Below, one piece after another: positions 51,449 through 63,930 of a DNA stretch of 64,000 bases (positions are counted from its first letter, which is position 1; each line of letters opens with the position of its first letter). The translations under genes and the position numbers were made by a program. This DNA comes from Micromussa lordhowensis. Its lineage: Eukaryota > Cnidaria > Anthozoa > Scleractinia > Lobophylliidae. The stretch covers positions 38,334,937 through 38,398,936 of the forward strand of contig OZ026599.1 in the NCBI GenBank assembly GCA_964020085.1. Direction: 5' to 3'. The notes under the pieces are model-generated. The model made no database searches and had not been told where the DNA came from. It was given only the letters and a program-made list of their open reading frames with translations.

Positions 51449-54400
51449 ATGGCGCTGTTGTATAAAGAAGTTGGCATAACAAGGAGACGGACAAGATGTG
51501 AATCAGTTGTTGTGGGTGGCTTGGTTGCTGGTGGAATAGCTTGCCTCGTAGCAGGAATTGTGCTGATGATCCAAGCAAACACAATAAAAACCAGCGAGCA
51601 ATGTCAACCGCAGAAATATACACGAGCAATTAACAGTGGCTGTAGATACTCAACAGAAGCGAGAAGTTCTGGGTTGGAGAAGTTCTTGTTCCGAGCTCAG
51701 GAAAGGTTTTATGAGTTATTACCCCACAAAATCGCCTTTAAACCAGGCGTGACGTCAAACGAGATCCGGCTGCGTTATAAAAGCTACGATTCAACGCCAA
51801 CGCAAATAAAATTCGTTACGGATGAGATTGCTAAGCTGACGAAAAGACTTGAAAGCATGAAGATCACAGACAACAAACTGACATTAAGAGAAAAGCGGGC
51901 AAAAGCGCAGCTCTCTCATTGGATGAGGCACGTGTTTCCATACGGCGTACCTTTCGCGTACGATTATTACTCTGGAGATTGGCTCATGGGACCCAATATT
52001 TTCTGTTGGTCATCGATTTGTTTCTTGCCGATGGATGTTGGTAAAGCGTTATGGCATTTTCAGCCGTCATCTGTGAGTGAAATGGAGACGTTAAGGAATA
52101 AATTGTTGGAAATAAACCACACATTTACTCAGTTTGTGGAAAACATGAAGATAGGCGTGGCTGCTGGAATGGTTCGTACTGTAGAAGAGTGCAAAGCTGG
52201 CCTTGATGGTTTCAGGGGAGCCTTCAGAGATGTCGATGTTAACGGCCCAGTAGGTAAGGAAATAAATATCGTTTATTGCCTAGTTATCCAATAGAAGGTT
52301 AGTTATCAAAATTTATTTTGAACAAAATGGATTCTTTTAGGACAATCTGTTATCAGAACTGATACAGAATTTTCCGATAATTTTATAAAACGATAATTGT
52401 GGCAATTTATTTGCGTTGTGGACAATTAAAAATTAGGAGCTGTTATCCTCAGAACGAAACGCAAATATTTGCCTTTTCACACATTGGACGACATTTTCTT
52501 TTAAAAACCAATCAACCTGCAAAATCCCGGCAAGGCAAACCCATTTGTAACAGGTGATTCGAAGATTATTGAAGCCAGAATTAAAATCTTCTAGCCCTTT
52601 TCAAAACGAGGCTAAAGCTCTGATTCTCGAACAAACTGCTGCGAGGGCACATTTTCAAATAATGCTGTTTCAAATACTGTACTTTATTCACTAAAAGTTA
52701 GCAAATTAAGTTTATATATAAACAGACTGCGCCTCATCTACTCGAGTCTGCAGGCTAAATACAGTAAAGGAAAAGATTGAATGAATTGCTGATTAGCCCT
52801 TGAAATATCATCAGCTTTTTGTTCTCATTTCAGTCAACAGTATATAATCTCTCGCAGACTGATGATATTTTCAGTACTTAGTTTTCTTTGTGTCTTTCTA
52901 ATTTCACTCAAAAGCGTTTAGAATATAAGTTGCCAGCAAAGTTTCTAACATGATAAAATAGGCAGTGTTGGGTAGAGAAGAAGCTGGCCTGTGCAATGTT
53001 TGTCACGAAACTACTTCACAACGGAAACGAGAATAAGTTTCATTAACAAACTATAACATTTGAACAAGGATTATGAGAATCAGAAAACATGTATTAAAAT
53101 TTAATCTGCTTGTGAAATAAATAGGATATTTACTGAAATGAAAAACTATATATTATAACTAAAAAATACAATATGAAGGAAAAACTTGAAAGCATAATTT
53201 TGAGCAGCTGCTTAGCTTTATAACTATTCGATTGGCACTTTTTTGACAAACAATTTTTATATAAAATAATAAAGCAATAGATCATGTCATAAATTTGTTT
53301 TATTTTTGTTATGATAGTGTTATGATAGTGAAATTCAACAAGCTCTGATTATTAAATATGATCTAAACAACAGGAAAAATTCACGGACAGATGGTACAAA
53401 AAAAATCAACATTACAAATGGAAATTGACTTCGTAGAGTATAAGCTTTCCGCGTTGCTTGAGTGTTCCAATACAATAGTAACCTCTGCAGATTTGCGCGC
53501 CGAAAATTTCATTTTTCCTATTATCTCAGATGTTTTCGATTTATTATAGAACTGAGAGACTTTTATAGTTCACTAAAATTTCCTGGTGATAATTAAATAT
53601 ATAGGTCAGAATTACCAGAAACAAGCTTCGAATTTGATTAGTTTTACAACAAAAGAATATTACATTTAATTGGTTTTTGGGAAGTAAAATTTGCATTTGT
53701 TTGCTTTTGAGAAGTAAGAAATACTCTTTGAATTGATTATCAGGGAAGCTAACATAAACCAGCTCTGTTTGAACAATACCGTATAATAAGTAATCGCTAT
53801 GCTGAATAATCTCATTATCCAACGATGCTGGTGATGATTTTTTTGTAATAACTTCATTTATTATATGGAGGAGAGTGTTTACTGGGAACTAAACCACTCG
53901 TAGATTCCATACGCCACTTCATCCGGGACCCGAGTGGCGTATTTTCCGTATGTCATCTTTGTGAGTGTCGTATCGTTAAATGACGTCACGATTCCCGCCT
54001 TTTGTTTTATATTTATGCTTTTGTTTTATGTTTTATATTTAGTCTCCATATAATAAAAAGAACATTACACGTTGGCTCGAAGATATGAATTTTATGTTCT
54101 CGTGTGCAAGAACAATATCTCACTCGTTCGCTTCGCTCACTCGTGAGATATTGTTCTTGCCACTCGAACATAAAATTCATATCTTCTCGCCACCGTGTAA
54201 TATCCTCTATATACGCTGTTCTTGGTTTACCAGTTGATTTCACGAGCATAAACATACCTTTCCCGACTAACGTGTGTGGTATTTGGATTGCTAGGAATCC
54301 TCGACGCCACCTACATGAAGGCAATTCTAGTTGATGGATTTCTGTCCAAGATGAAGAAAAACGAATTGGATTTGTGGAAAGTTAAACACGGGAGATCAGT

Positions 54401-57400
54401 TAACGAGTCATTACGACAGTTTGTTATTGAGTATGTGGGTGAGCCAATTCAGCGCGCGTTAAGGTGAGATAACAAATGATTAACTGACTTGAACCCAGGT
54501 CGTTCAGTCCGTGGGTGGTCGGGTATCATCGACTCAGAAAAGAACTGGTGTTGATAAAGACTTTGGTCAACAATTTCATAGTTGGGGCTTCGATTTGAAG
54601 ATGCCTTCCTCTCAGGTTATCCAAACGTTAGTCAACAACAACATTTGTTTTGAGGACTGCCCCTCGAATTGCGGACGATAACTTGTACTTGATGCACTTT
54701 GTATTTTTTAACTTAATTCTCTAAATTAACTTCTGAAAACATGTATTAACCGAAATATTGAAACAATAAAACTATTACCAATTTGTATTCAAGCAACTTG
54801 GTGTGTCAAGGCGATGAAATTACCCAGGCAGGCCCAGGGAGGCCTTGGCAAGCTATTACAGTTTTTCCATATCCAATTGTAGCCTGAACCCGACATTCAA
54901 CCTCGATCCCAGGCTCTCTTTCTTTAACGACAAGGGAGGCAAAGGAGAGAGAGAACCTGGGATCGAGGTTGTCCGACAGCACGTGGTTTGAGTGACAGTT
55001 AATCATTTATTTCAAATCCAAGGTATATCGAAAAGGAACATTTGCAGTACTGTGCCCCGAGTGAACTGTCCAGCGGCTTGGCAAGCTTACCTCTTGACTT
55101 CATTTACATCAACGGAACGAAAACCAATAAAACGACAACGAAGACTCTCCCCACTGGTGAGAAACTTAACGGGAAAGCCACCTATCTTAAGCTTCTGCAG
55201 TACTTCACTACTACTGAAAAAACACCTGATGAAATCTATGAGCTTGGTTGGTCAATTATAAATCGAAATTACCCAGAGGTAAGACTGTAGTTTTGTTCTG
55301 AAAGGCGTTCAGAGTTTTCAGTACTAAACGGGATATTCCCAACCGAAATTTCAAAGAAGTGATCCTTGTGCTTAAGGACGATGTCTTTTGTCATGCATTA
55401 CAGTGCAGTTTTAAATAACCTGAGCTGTTTCGTTTGCATTCAATTACAAGCGGTGTGACAGCGAGGCAGCGTGGCCGAGTAGTTAGTTAGTTGAAATCTG
55501 GAGGTCGCGGGCTCAAGTCGCGCTCTGACTACTTAGCTGGGGTTGTTTCTTGGTAGACTCTAGTTCAACTCTCGGTCATGCTTGTAAATAGCCAGTTGGT
55601 CTGCCTCCCTCCAGTTGGGATTTTTAAGCTTATTATCTTTAGTTGATATATTTGTTTCCTTCAGTTTAAGTGGCATGCCTGTGAACTAGCTAGGTGCAGC
55701 TAAGAGCATTGACCCGCACTATAAACAACACCATTTGAATATTTTTTGACTATTTTTTGAACGAAACATATGCGAGTGGCATCTGACGGCGCGCTGAAGA
55801 TAAGGGGCAAATTAGTCTGGACTTCGTCCGCTATGTCGTGTCCGGTCTTCATCTCAAACAGCAGCTGGCAATCAAGCCAAGAGACCAAACCGAGAAGCCT
55901 CTGTCTGTTTTCATGCGGCCTTTTTTTTTATCAGGCGAGGTTTTTTTATCAATCGAGAAAACCTTCAGCTACTCGGGTTGGATTTTGACTAAGTATAATT
56001 TTATTTTTTCTTCGAGGTTCTAAACTTGGTACGAAATGTGACAAAGGAGGATGACACACAGAAAGCAAAAGACACGTTTATTAAAATATTGAACAGATCG
56101 GAAATGTTTTACAACAGGCAAGACATTCCAAAAAACGAATCTAGCCCAGCTGCGCACAAACTATGTAGCTCAATCCATGGAGCAAAAAGCTTCTGTCCAG
56201 TGCGCTGGAATGCCATGCAAAACTGGTTTGCGCATGCTCGAGAGGTAAGTTCTAAAGAAGATCCTCAGTGGATAAGATACCTTAGGGTTTAAGGGTTTAG
56301 CTATATTTACTAAGATAAATTGGTGATGGATTTTTAACTTGGTAGATGTTCATCAGATTCAAGTATTGCTGACTGAATTGTAAACTTTTCAGTTTGTTGA
56401 GAAACTAGGAATTTTCTAGTATCGCAGCAGAAACACACAGATCTTTTAAGGCAGTACCAGAATCAGGCGGAAAAATCACCACGTTGTTCATTTCGTAAAA
56501 GAAGTTAAAAAGTTCTCTGGTTGAAAAGATTTGCAATCATAAGCTTTTGGCTATCATTCTAAAGTCATATTCGTTTCAGGCTATATAACAATTATTCCAT
56601 GAGCCCGAGTTGGATATGAAGTGATAAAATAACCAACGAGAACGTAGCGCGAGTTGGTTATAATCACTTCATATCCAACAAGGGCGAATGGAATAATTGT
56701 TTTAGTAAATTCTCAAACCGGGTTTTGCCGCCGATTTTTATTTCGGCCTTTATAGAGGGCTGAAGTTGAAAACTTCGTGCGGAAAATTTTTAAACTTGGC
56801 GCACTATTTTCCATATGACGTAAAAGTCCGACTATTGGCTCATAGTCGGAGTTTTTTAGCCAATCAAAAAGCTAGAAATGCAATAGTCGGAGCTGAGAAT
56901 TTACCAACTGAAGACTGATAGCCGAAAGCTTATGTTTGTAAATCTTTAAACGTTTTTACTTATTTGAAAATATATCTGAACCTGGTTACAGTTCTATTGT
57001 TCGTTTCACCGGCTACTTGACAATATTATGATAATACGAGTCAGGAGAAATCATTCTCATTTTTAATTTCAGATCATGGCAACCCTATATCCGAAGACAA
57101 TCGATTTGTTTCATTTTACTGGCCCATACCAGTCCACGCCAAACTGTCCTGTCGAACTCGTGCCTAATTTCAACCCTTCGTCTGCCGCTCCAACTTTCCA
57201 AGAGAGTGATCCCCAGTGTTCCAGATCTTCTGTCTACAGCATTCCTTTCTTTTTACAAAGACCCGGGCCCAAGAATGAGGAATGGACCATAAACGCACAC
57301 GAGGCCTCGCCTGGACACTACACACAGGTTGGTCTATCAAGGGTCGCGAACAGCACGAACAACAACAATATCTTTATTTCCTCATAAAAAATATGAAAGG

Positions 57401-59347
57401 TGTGTGCGTTGTTTGTAAAAGTAGCATTTTATTTGATTACAGAGTCAAGGTTATGTGGAGCATTTCCAAGACAGCTGCAGGGATCCAATTTCATGGATTC
57501 AACAGAGCACATTTTATTTGGAGTTCTCCGAGGGCTGGGCCCTTTACGCGGAAAATCCGCTGATATCAAAATATACGGACACCTATAAAGATGATCCGCT
57601 GACCAAGTACGGCATGCTCAAATGGCAGGTAAATAAAGCAACTAGAGTTTTAGGTACGTAATGAGGTTATCCACTGTTCCGCGAGAAAATGGTGCCCTTT
57701 ATGCCATGGAATGAGTCAATCAATGTTCAGCCATTCTGAGGGCACGCATGGTTCATAAGCCATGTTTGCAAAAGCTCTACTTCATTCTCAAATGATTCAT
57801 GCACGTCTTCGCTACTTTCAATTAACAAGTAATCCACAAACCGCAGCGCGAGTTGGATATGAGATAGTAGATAGCCAACGAGGCGCGTTTGATATGAGTT
57901 GGCTATAATCATCTCATATCCAACAGGCGCGAGTGGAACAAAAACGCCTCCAAAATATAGAACTACAATAAAAATATATACGCCCTCCAAAATTTCTCTT
58001 AGGCTTACCATACTTGTAGAGCATGAAAAATGGCTCAGATATCATGATGGCTAAGCCAATGAAAACTCTTGACTTGGATTATCCAATAATGATTCAGTTT
58101 TTAATAACACACGGTAGCATATTGCCCATTGTTTCATTAAAAATGGCAAATACAGGAGGTCATTGAATCTCACATTCTCCTCAGATTTGGCGAGCCTTGC
58201 GGTTGGTTGTAGACACCGGATTGCATTTCAAAGGCAAGTCACGTGACTGGGCAAAAAAGCTCTTTGCTGATTACACCTGGGATACGAGTGACAAGGTGGA
58301 GAAAGAGTTGACTCGTTACCAAAGCATCCCGGGACAGGCTGTCACCTACATGCTGGGACAGCTGTCAATCATGGAGTTGAAAAAGGAAGCAGAAAACGCC
58401 CTGGGAGAAAAGTTGAATTTAAAGGATTTTCATTTCCAGGTAGTGTTAATATTTATTATTTTAACAATTTGGGATAATACAAAACCTGTCTTCTTGTTTT
58501 AAAATACTTGAAATCAGATTATCTGTAGTTTTTACAGCCATCAAACCAAATTATCATTCGATGCATTGTTTCCTTTCTTTTCATTGGTCGAGAGCCCACC
58601 ACCTGACTTGCAAATAACTGCCTACAAAAAAAATGGTCTGCGTGCGTAATTATAATACCGTCTTAATGTGTTTTGCTGCGAAATAATATTCTGCACATAC
58701 GTTATTGCAACCATGTTCTTGTGTGAAAAATTGCAGCTCGCTTCCCCGACTGCTCCGAGCTGTCGAGATTGATTTACATAGGAAAAAAAAAACTTAGTGA
58801 TCGAATGATGAAACAGTTATTAAACTCGGTTGTCGCAAAATATCCTGATTGCTCAGAATACTCAAAGATCAATTATTTACCTCAACTTTAGGCTTCGGCA
58901 AATAATAGCTAATAATATAGGCCCTTTGCAGGATCCGGTCACATGGTACGGAATAAATTGACGCAGTGGGACTTCCAAAACAAAGGAACTCGTACCAGTC
59001 CAGCCCGACTTTCCATTGTTTTGGAAGTCCCACTAGCGTCATTTGCGTCCCAGCGTAATTTATTCCGTACCATGTGACCGGATCCTGCAAAGGGCTTATT
59101 GTTAAATATCGTATTGTTTCACTCTTCATAATGAGTTTTTTTTCCTTTATCTTTGTAGGTTCTGAGGCGAGGTCCATCGCCTCTAAATTATCTCAAAGAG
59201 AGCATTCGTAAGTACATAGCATGCGTGAAGGATGCGAACAGTCAACCAGAATGTGAAGATTTTCTACGAGCTCCAAAGAACACAGACAGCATGGTTACCA
59301 AGCAGAATTTACAACAAATGGACCATCACTCCTTCAAAATTTTTTAA
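51449..59347 (+). CDS. Membrane-anchored DUF885-family protein, predicted metallopeptidase, 8 exons, 780 aa
   Basis: Exons 51449-52253, 54295-54463, 55023-55278, 56017-56244, 57073-57327, 57443-57628, 58185-58439 and 59159-59347 join in frame with GT-AG borders. The start ATG has G at -3 and +4. Residues 1-19 are short and basic (RRRTR), 20-41 form one hydrophobic helix, and the rest should be outside the cell or in a lumen (type II anchor). The C-terminal half carries DUF885 (PF05960) hallmarks: HEASPGHYTQ at 562-571, EGWALYAE at 601-608 and RYQSIPGQAVTYMLGQL from 677. The HE...GH pair plus downstream Glu resembles zinc-binding residues of gluzincin peptidases, so a metallopeptidase role is predicted, not proven. 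Family members I know are mainly bacterial and about 550-600 aa, so the membrane anchor and extra N-terminal region are unusual. A paralogue lies tail to tail at 61622-63930. Substrate unknown. Confidence 0.92.
54063..54201. repeat. Foldback MITE in DUF885 intron 1
   Basis: CATTACACG...CGAAGATATGAATTTTATG on the left is inverted as CATAAAATTCATATCTTCTCG...CGTGTAAT on the right. Centre ACTCGTTCGCTTCGCTCACTCG. Confidence 0.85.
54899..54970. repeat. Short hairpin in DUF885 intron 2
   Basis: AACCTCGATCCCAGGCTCTC at 54899 is inverted as GAGAACCTGGGATCGAGGTT ending at 54970. Loop about 28 bases. Confidence 0.85.
55458..55733 (+). mobile_element. tRNA-derived SINE in DUF885 intron 3
   Basis: Head GGCAGCGTGGCCGAGTAGTT (A box) and GCGGGCTCAAGTCGCGC (decayed B box), then TAGCTGGGGTTGTT, a GCTTGTAAATAGCCAGTTGG core, CCTCCAGTTGGGATTTTTAA, and an end GACCCGCACTATAAACAA. 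I recognise this order as a dispersed SINE of cnidarian and other invertebrate genomes. It is distinct from the SINE at 37928-38244. Confidence 0.75.
56588..56702. mobile_element. ATTATTCCAC-family foldback MITE, copy 3 (DUF885 intron 4)
   Basis: ACAATTATTCCATGAGCCCG at the left and CGAATGGAATAATTGTTT at the right enclose inverted GTTGGATATGAAGTGAT / AATCACTTCATATCCAAC. More diverged from copies 1 and 2. Confidence 0.8.
57844..58115. mobile_element. ATTATTCCAC-family MITE, copy 4 (DUF885 intron 6)
   Basis: GCGCGAGTTGGATATGAGAT and its inverse ATCATCTCATATCCAAC, followed by AAAACGCCTCC, TTGTAGAGCATG and GATGGCTAAGCCAATG as in copy 2. The outer ATTATTCCAC end is missing. Confidence 0.72.
58920..59097. 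repeat. Foldback MITE in DUF885 intron 7
   Basis: GGCCCTTTGCAGGATCCGGT at 58920 is inverted as ACCGGATCCTGCAAAGGGC ending at 59096. Stem continues through ATGGTACGGAATAAATT and its inverse. Nearly perfect, so recent. Confidence 0.9.
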
Positions 59348-61621
59348 GAACAAGTTAACTAATCGTTATCAGGGGCACCCAACGAGCAAATTAAGTAAAA
59401 AATCCTTTTAGGGATATTTTTAGGCTCCTTGTAATGTTTAAATACTGTTTAAAGAGTTGTTTTGATCAGCTAGAAAAATTTGATCTGTTCGGATTTCTCA
59501 GCTGAAAATTGAAGTGCCCGAAAATGTTAGGAAATTAAATCTTCATTTCAGAAATTGCTAGCTGAACGTTACCTTCGAAGAACTTCTCCTCGAACTATTT
59601 GCTTATCCGAAAATGCTAGGCAACCTTATCAAGAGCCAAAAATTGCAAAAATATCCCTTCCGAAAATCTAAGGGACTATTTTCCCATGGATATATCCTGG
59701 TTTCGAATCTTTTAGCTGATGTTTTAGTTAAGAAATCAGTAGCTCTTCGTCAATGCATTATCCGAAAGTCTTAGAACGAGTGGACTCTCCCGAACAGATA
59801 TTTCATCGAAGTTTGGGTGGGTGCCCCTGCGTTATTGAAACGGAAGTAAACTAAGAAGCATTGATCTTTGGTTGATATTTTATTTGTTACCTGAAAAGCT
59901 TGGCTTCACCTCTTATATTAACGATTTCAACACCAATTCTCCGTACTGATTGTTTCAAACTTATCCGTTTTGATGAAAGCTCTATGAATTTGTTAAATCG
60001 AAAAGATAATTAACACCCTCTTTTGACTTGACCGGATGACGATGTAATGAGATGGACATGAAGTTTTCGTTAAACTTTCCTTTAATTTGTATGGTTATAT
60101 TTACGGTGACACAACAAATGGTTTCATGAGTGCTGTTTGGATTACACAAATCAACCTTCTTGATACATGGACAGGGATTTTCGTCGTATGTTAGTTTTAA
60201 GGGTTAAAGATTGTCTCTGGGCGTCCCATTTCTAATTTTCATAGCAGTAACATGTTACGGTTCCTCTTACAGAAAGTTTTGTACGTTAGCACAAACAGAC
60301 AGGAACTACTTGTCTTTAATTGGAATGCACATTAGGGGATATGGCTTTTCCCTGAGCTAGTCTAACCTTTAAAACAGTGTGGTGTAGAACTAGAATTTGA
60401 GTCACGACAAGAAGCATTAATTCTGGTAGTTTTAAATGTTAATCTTATTTATAGTGGGTACGGACGCTTTTGAATTTTGGTGAATTTTCACTCCAATAAA
60501 TAAGTTAGAAAGCCTCGCTCGTTTTAGGATTTCCGCTTAGACGTTATTGAGCAAAAATTTTAATATACAGCCAAAGATATTTGACTTCCCCCGGCTTGCA
60601 CTCCGTGCCTCACGAGCATACCTGTGGCTTTATATGGAAGTGTTCTCGCGAGATACAATCAGTTGTACCATAGGCGCAAGGGCTGTGGCGCGGGGGTGGG
60701 TTTGCAGCTTAGATTATTGGTCGAGCTCAGACTGTTGGTCGAGAAACGCTCTTTAATTATGTGCCTTGAAGAGAATGAGGCTGACTCGAACTAAGAAAGA
60801 TTTTGACTGTGTACAATCAAGAAACTCTAACAAGGCTCACTGATCAATCAAATTAGCATCTCTAAAATGTTTAACTTAATTTTTGATTTTAGTAGATAGT
60901 CTCATCAGTATTCTTAGTATGCGAATGTGTAACAGATATAAACTGCAAAAAATACGGCTTTTATTAAACGTTTCTCATTCGTTGATATTCGCTTACAGTA
61001 TACTCCTATGACGTCAGTAATATAAGCTCGCAACTTGTGAGAAGGTGCAGGTTGACGACTCGCATTAAAACTTTAGCTAGTGTTCATAAAATTAAAGGCC
61101 GAAAGCATAATATACTTGTCTTTTTCGTGATGTATTAACGGATATTAATTGGGCCTAGATCGGATTTTATCCGCTGAAAAATTATTTAATGATGTGGTTA
61201 AACTCAAGTCTGATAGCTGAGATCCAACTGAATTGGCTGACATTAAAAAAAAAACATTGCAAGGATTCTAGCTAGCATGCAGTTATGCTGATTCTGACCC
61301 AGGTCCTTGGTTGACAAGATGACCTGTGGCTTATTATCCACTACAGGAATAGGGAACTGGCAAGTTTTATCAAAATTCTATTGTGGCTGACAAGACACGA
61401 GAGTAATGTGCACAGATAAAAAGAGATTGCATATTTTTTTGTTTGGCAAGGAGGATACATATGTTTTTTTTTATCTTCAATGAGACTTGTCTAACTAACA
61501 ACTTAGATACGGAAAGCTGCTTTGAGTGAGTGCTGCTGCCGAAAACTGGGGAAAAAACTGGAATTCTGCCTCGATCTGCCTTTCCTCTTTTCACAGACCA
61601 CCATTTCAGCTAAAGGGAATA
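59348..61621. other. Spacer between convergent DUF885 genes, no gene seen
   Basis: Holds the 3' UTRs of both genes. A plus-strand AATAAA is at 60495-60500. Short open frames only. Confidence 0.5.
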
Positions 61622-63930
61622 TCACACAACCCAAGGCGAGAATCCCATGTCTCTAACAATTGATTCTTTCTGAGACCCTTGAGGTTTTGGAGCTGGCGGG
61701 TTTAAGACATCATCACATCCCTTCTCTTCTTTATCCTGTACACAGGAGATGTATTTCTTTACACTCTCCTCGAGGTAACTGAGTGGTGAAGGGCCTTGAA
61801 GCAGAACCTAAAAATAGAACCTAAATTAGACTGTTTCTGAGTTGGGTTACCGGAAGAAGTTTCTTTAGTGGCTGATTTAAAAAATATCAATCAAATATAG
61901 TGTGCTGTTACAGAAAGATTTCTTGTCAACATGAGCTCTGAATTTCTGTGTTTATATAGCCTCATGTAAACACGAGGAGGGTTGAAAGAATTCGAGACAG
62001 TTATGCAAACCCGAGACTACGTCTAGGGTTTGCATAACTTTCGAGAATGCTCCCAACCCTCCGAGTGTTTAGATGAGGCTATATAAACACAGAAAAAGTG
62101 CAATATTGCTTTTATAAAATAATTCTCAAAACTACGCGCGAATCTTAAACGTCACAACCGTGTTTGCATACTCTCATCTAAACACACCTATCGACCACTG
62201 AGAGCGGGCGTAGTGGCTCAGTTATTTTATAAAAAACTATCCATCAACAGGACCAAGGCAGCTGTTTAGACCTACCAGTGTATTTAGGAACAATGTACTG
62301 GGGTATTACACTGAAGAAGAGACTGACTAAGTTTTTTAGGGTAAGCGAACCCTTTGCATTTAACAGAGGAATCCGGCAGCACAATATCACGGCCAGTGGA
62401 ATAATTAATTTAGCTAGTTTAAGCGATTGTTGGCAAACACAGGACCAGATAACTCAAGATGTGGTTACTGAGACCGCTGCGCTGATGGGAAGCAAGTGAT
62501 GTCGTTTTTTTAACTGACAAGGTTTAGACTAAATCACCTGGTAATGGAAGTCTTTCATGTTGAATTTGTCTTTCAGCGTGCTATTAGCTTCGTCTTTCAG
62601 TCTCATGATGGCAAGTTGTCCCAGCATGTACGTCACAGCCTGTCCCGGGATGCTTTGGTAGCGTGTCACTTCCTTCACTGCTACGTCACTTGTGTCCCAT
62701 GCGTAATCCTCGAACATCCTTAGCGCCCAGGCGCGTGAATTTCCCTTGAAGTGAAGTCCAGTGTCCATCATCAAGCGCAAAGCTCTCCAAACCTAAAGAA
62801 ATATGTCAATGAATGAATGGTGAAATGAATCACCAGTTTTACCTCTAGTATAGAGACAAAAGGTTTTACCATTCACAAATGATGGATTGATATAAGTAGT
62901 CACCAACAATATATTATGCCAGTTGTTAGAGTAGTATTGTCGCGTTCAGTCATACAGGACAAGATTGTCCCACCCTCCTGGATGGTCTCCATTCTGTCAC
63001 AATACAATCACAATAGGCCATTTCCGAATTACTTTCAGCCTCTTTCTCAAAGCGAGTCTTGGTGCTCATCCTTTCATATGAAAATGAGATTTCATTCACA
63101 TGCAAATTAAACTCATTTTCATATGAATGGTTGCGCACCAGGCCTCGCTTTGAAAGAGAGGCTTTAGGTAACTCGGAAATGGTCTATTTACAAATGAAAG
63201 TGTCATATGAATTTATTAGACATCTGGCTTACTTTGTGTTTTAACTTTATTATGGAAAACGTTAACACCTGCTTACAATTCATATCTGTTTTATAATGCT
63301 CTCTCGACTCACTTCCTGGGTCGCTCACAAAAGTTAGTATGGAAACCCACCTGCCATTTCAACATTCCATACTTGGACATTGGATCAACTTGATACGCGG
63401 TAGTATATTCAGGGATCAGCGGATTCTCTGAGTATAGTGCCCAGCCCTCAGCAAATGCCAGGTAAAGGGTGTTGACTGCTATCCAGCGAATGGGGCCTTC
63501 GCATGAGTCGGTAAAATGTTCAATGTAACCTTGGACCTGTAAATTAAGCACGGCTGTATGGTTATTAACCTAGCCTGAGGCGGGTAATATGGATTAATAT
63601 TGGTAAAAGCTGTGCTTTGTGTGTTTATGGACCAAGAGCCATGCAGTTTGAGTTTAATTAAAGGTGCAGCCTTACCTGAGTATGGTGCCCAGGCCTTGCT
63701 TCATGTGCCGCCAACGAGACTGACTCATATCTGGGCCCAGGCTTCGCAAGAAAGAATGGCATGTTATAACTGGCAACCTTGGAACAACTTGCATCAGACG
63801 GCATGTAGAATGGTACGGCACTGGATGGATTAAAGTCGTAGTCCAGTTTAATGGGGCAGCTTGGAGTTGACTTGTAAGGCCCTGTTACGTGAAACAGTCC
63901 CGCAGTCTCATAGTCGAGTGTTGCCATGAT
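61622..63930 (-). CDS. DUF885-family predicted metallopeptidase, paralogue, last four exons (gene continues past the right edge)
   Basis: Minus-strand exons in transcript order: 63676-63930, 63351-63536, 62538-62792, 61622-61807, all with GT-AG borders and in frame. They align one to one with exons 5-8 of the gene at 51449-59347, and the first three have the same lengths (255, 186, 255 nt). Motifs: HEARPGHHTQ ending exon 63676-63930, EGWALYSE in the next, RYQSIPGQAVTYMLGQL in the next, then GPSPLSYLEESVKKYISCV and a stop at 61622. The last exon diverges after the shared start and ends DMGFSPWVV. All predicted zinc-site residues are retained, so it is probably functional. The N-terminal half and any membrane anchor lie outside the window. 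Confidence 0.92.
61944..62095. repeat. Foldback element in the last DUF885 paralogue intron
   Basis: TTTCTGTGTTTATATAGCCT at 61944 is inverted as AGGCTATATAAACACAGAAA ending at 62095. The inner arms are CACGAGGAGGGTTG / CAACCCTCCGAGTG and GTTATGCAAACCC / GGGTTTGCATAAC. Confidence 0.88.
63012..63188. mobile_element. Foldback MITE, AGGCCATTTCCGAATTAC ends, copy 2
   Basis: Nearly identical to 42020-42197, in the same orientation, 21 kb away. It lies in the intron between exons 62538-62792 and 63351-63536 of the DUF885 paralogue. Confidence 0.9.
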
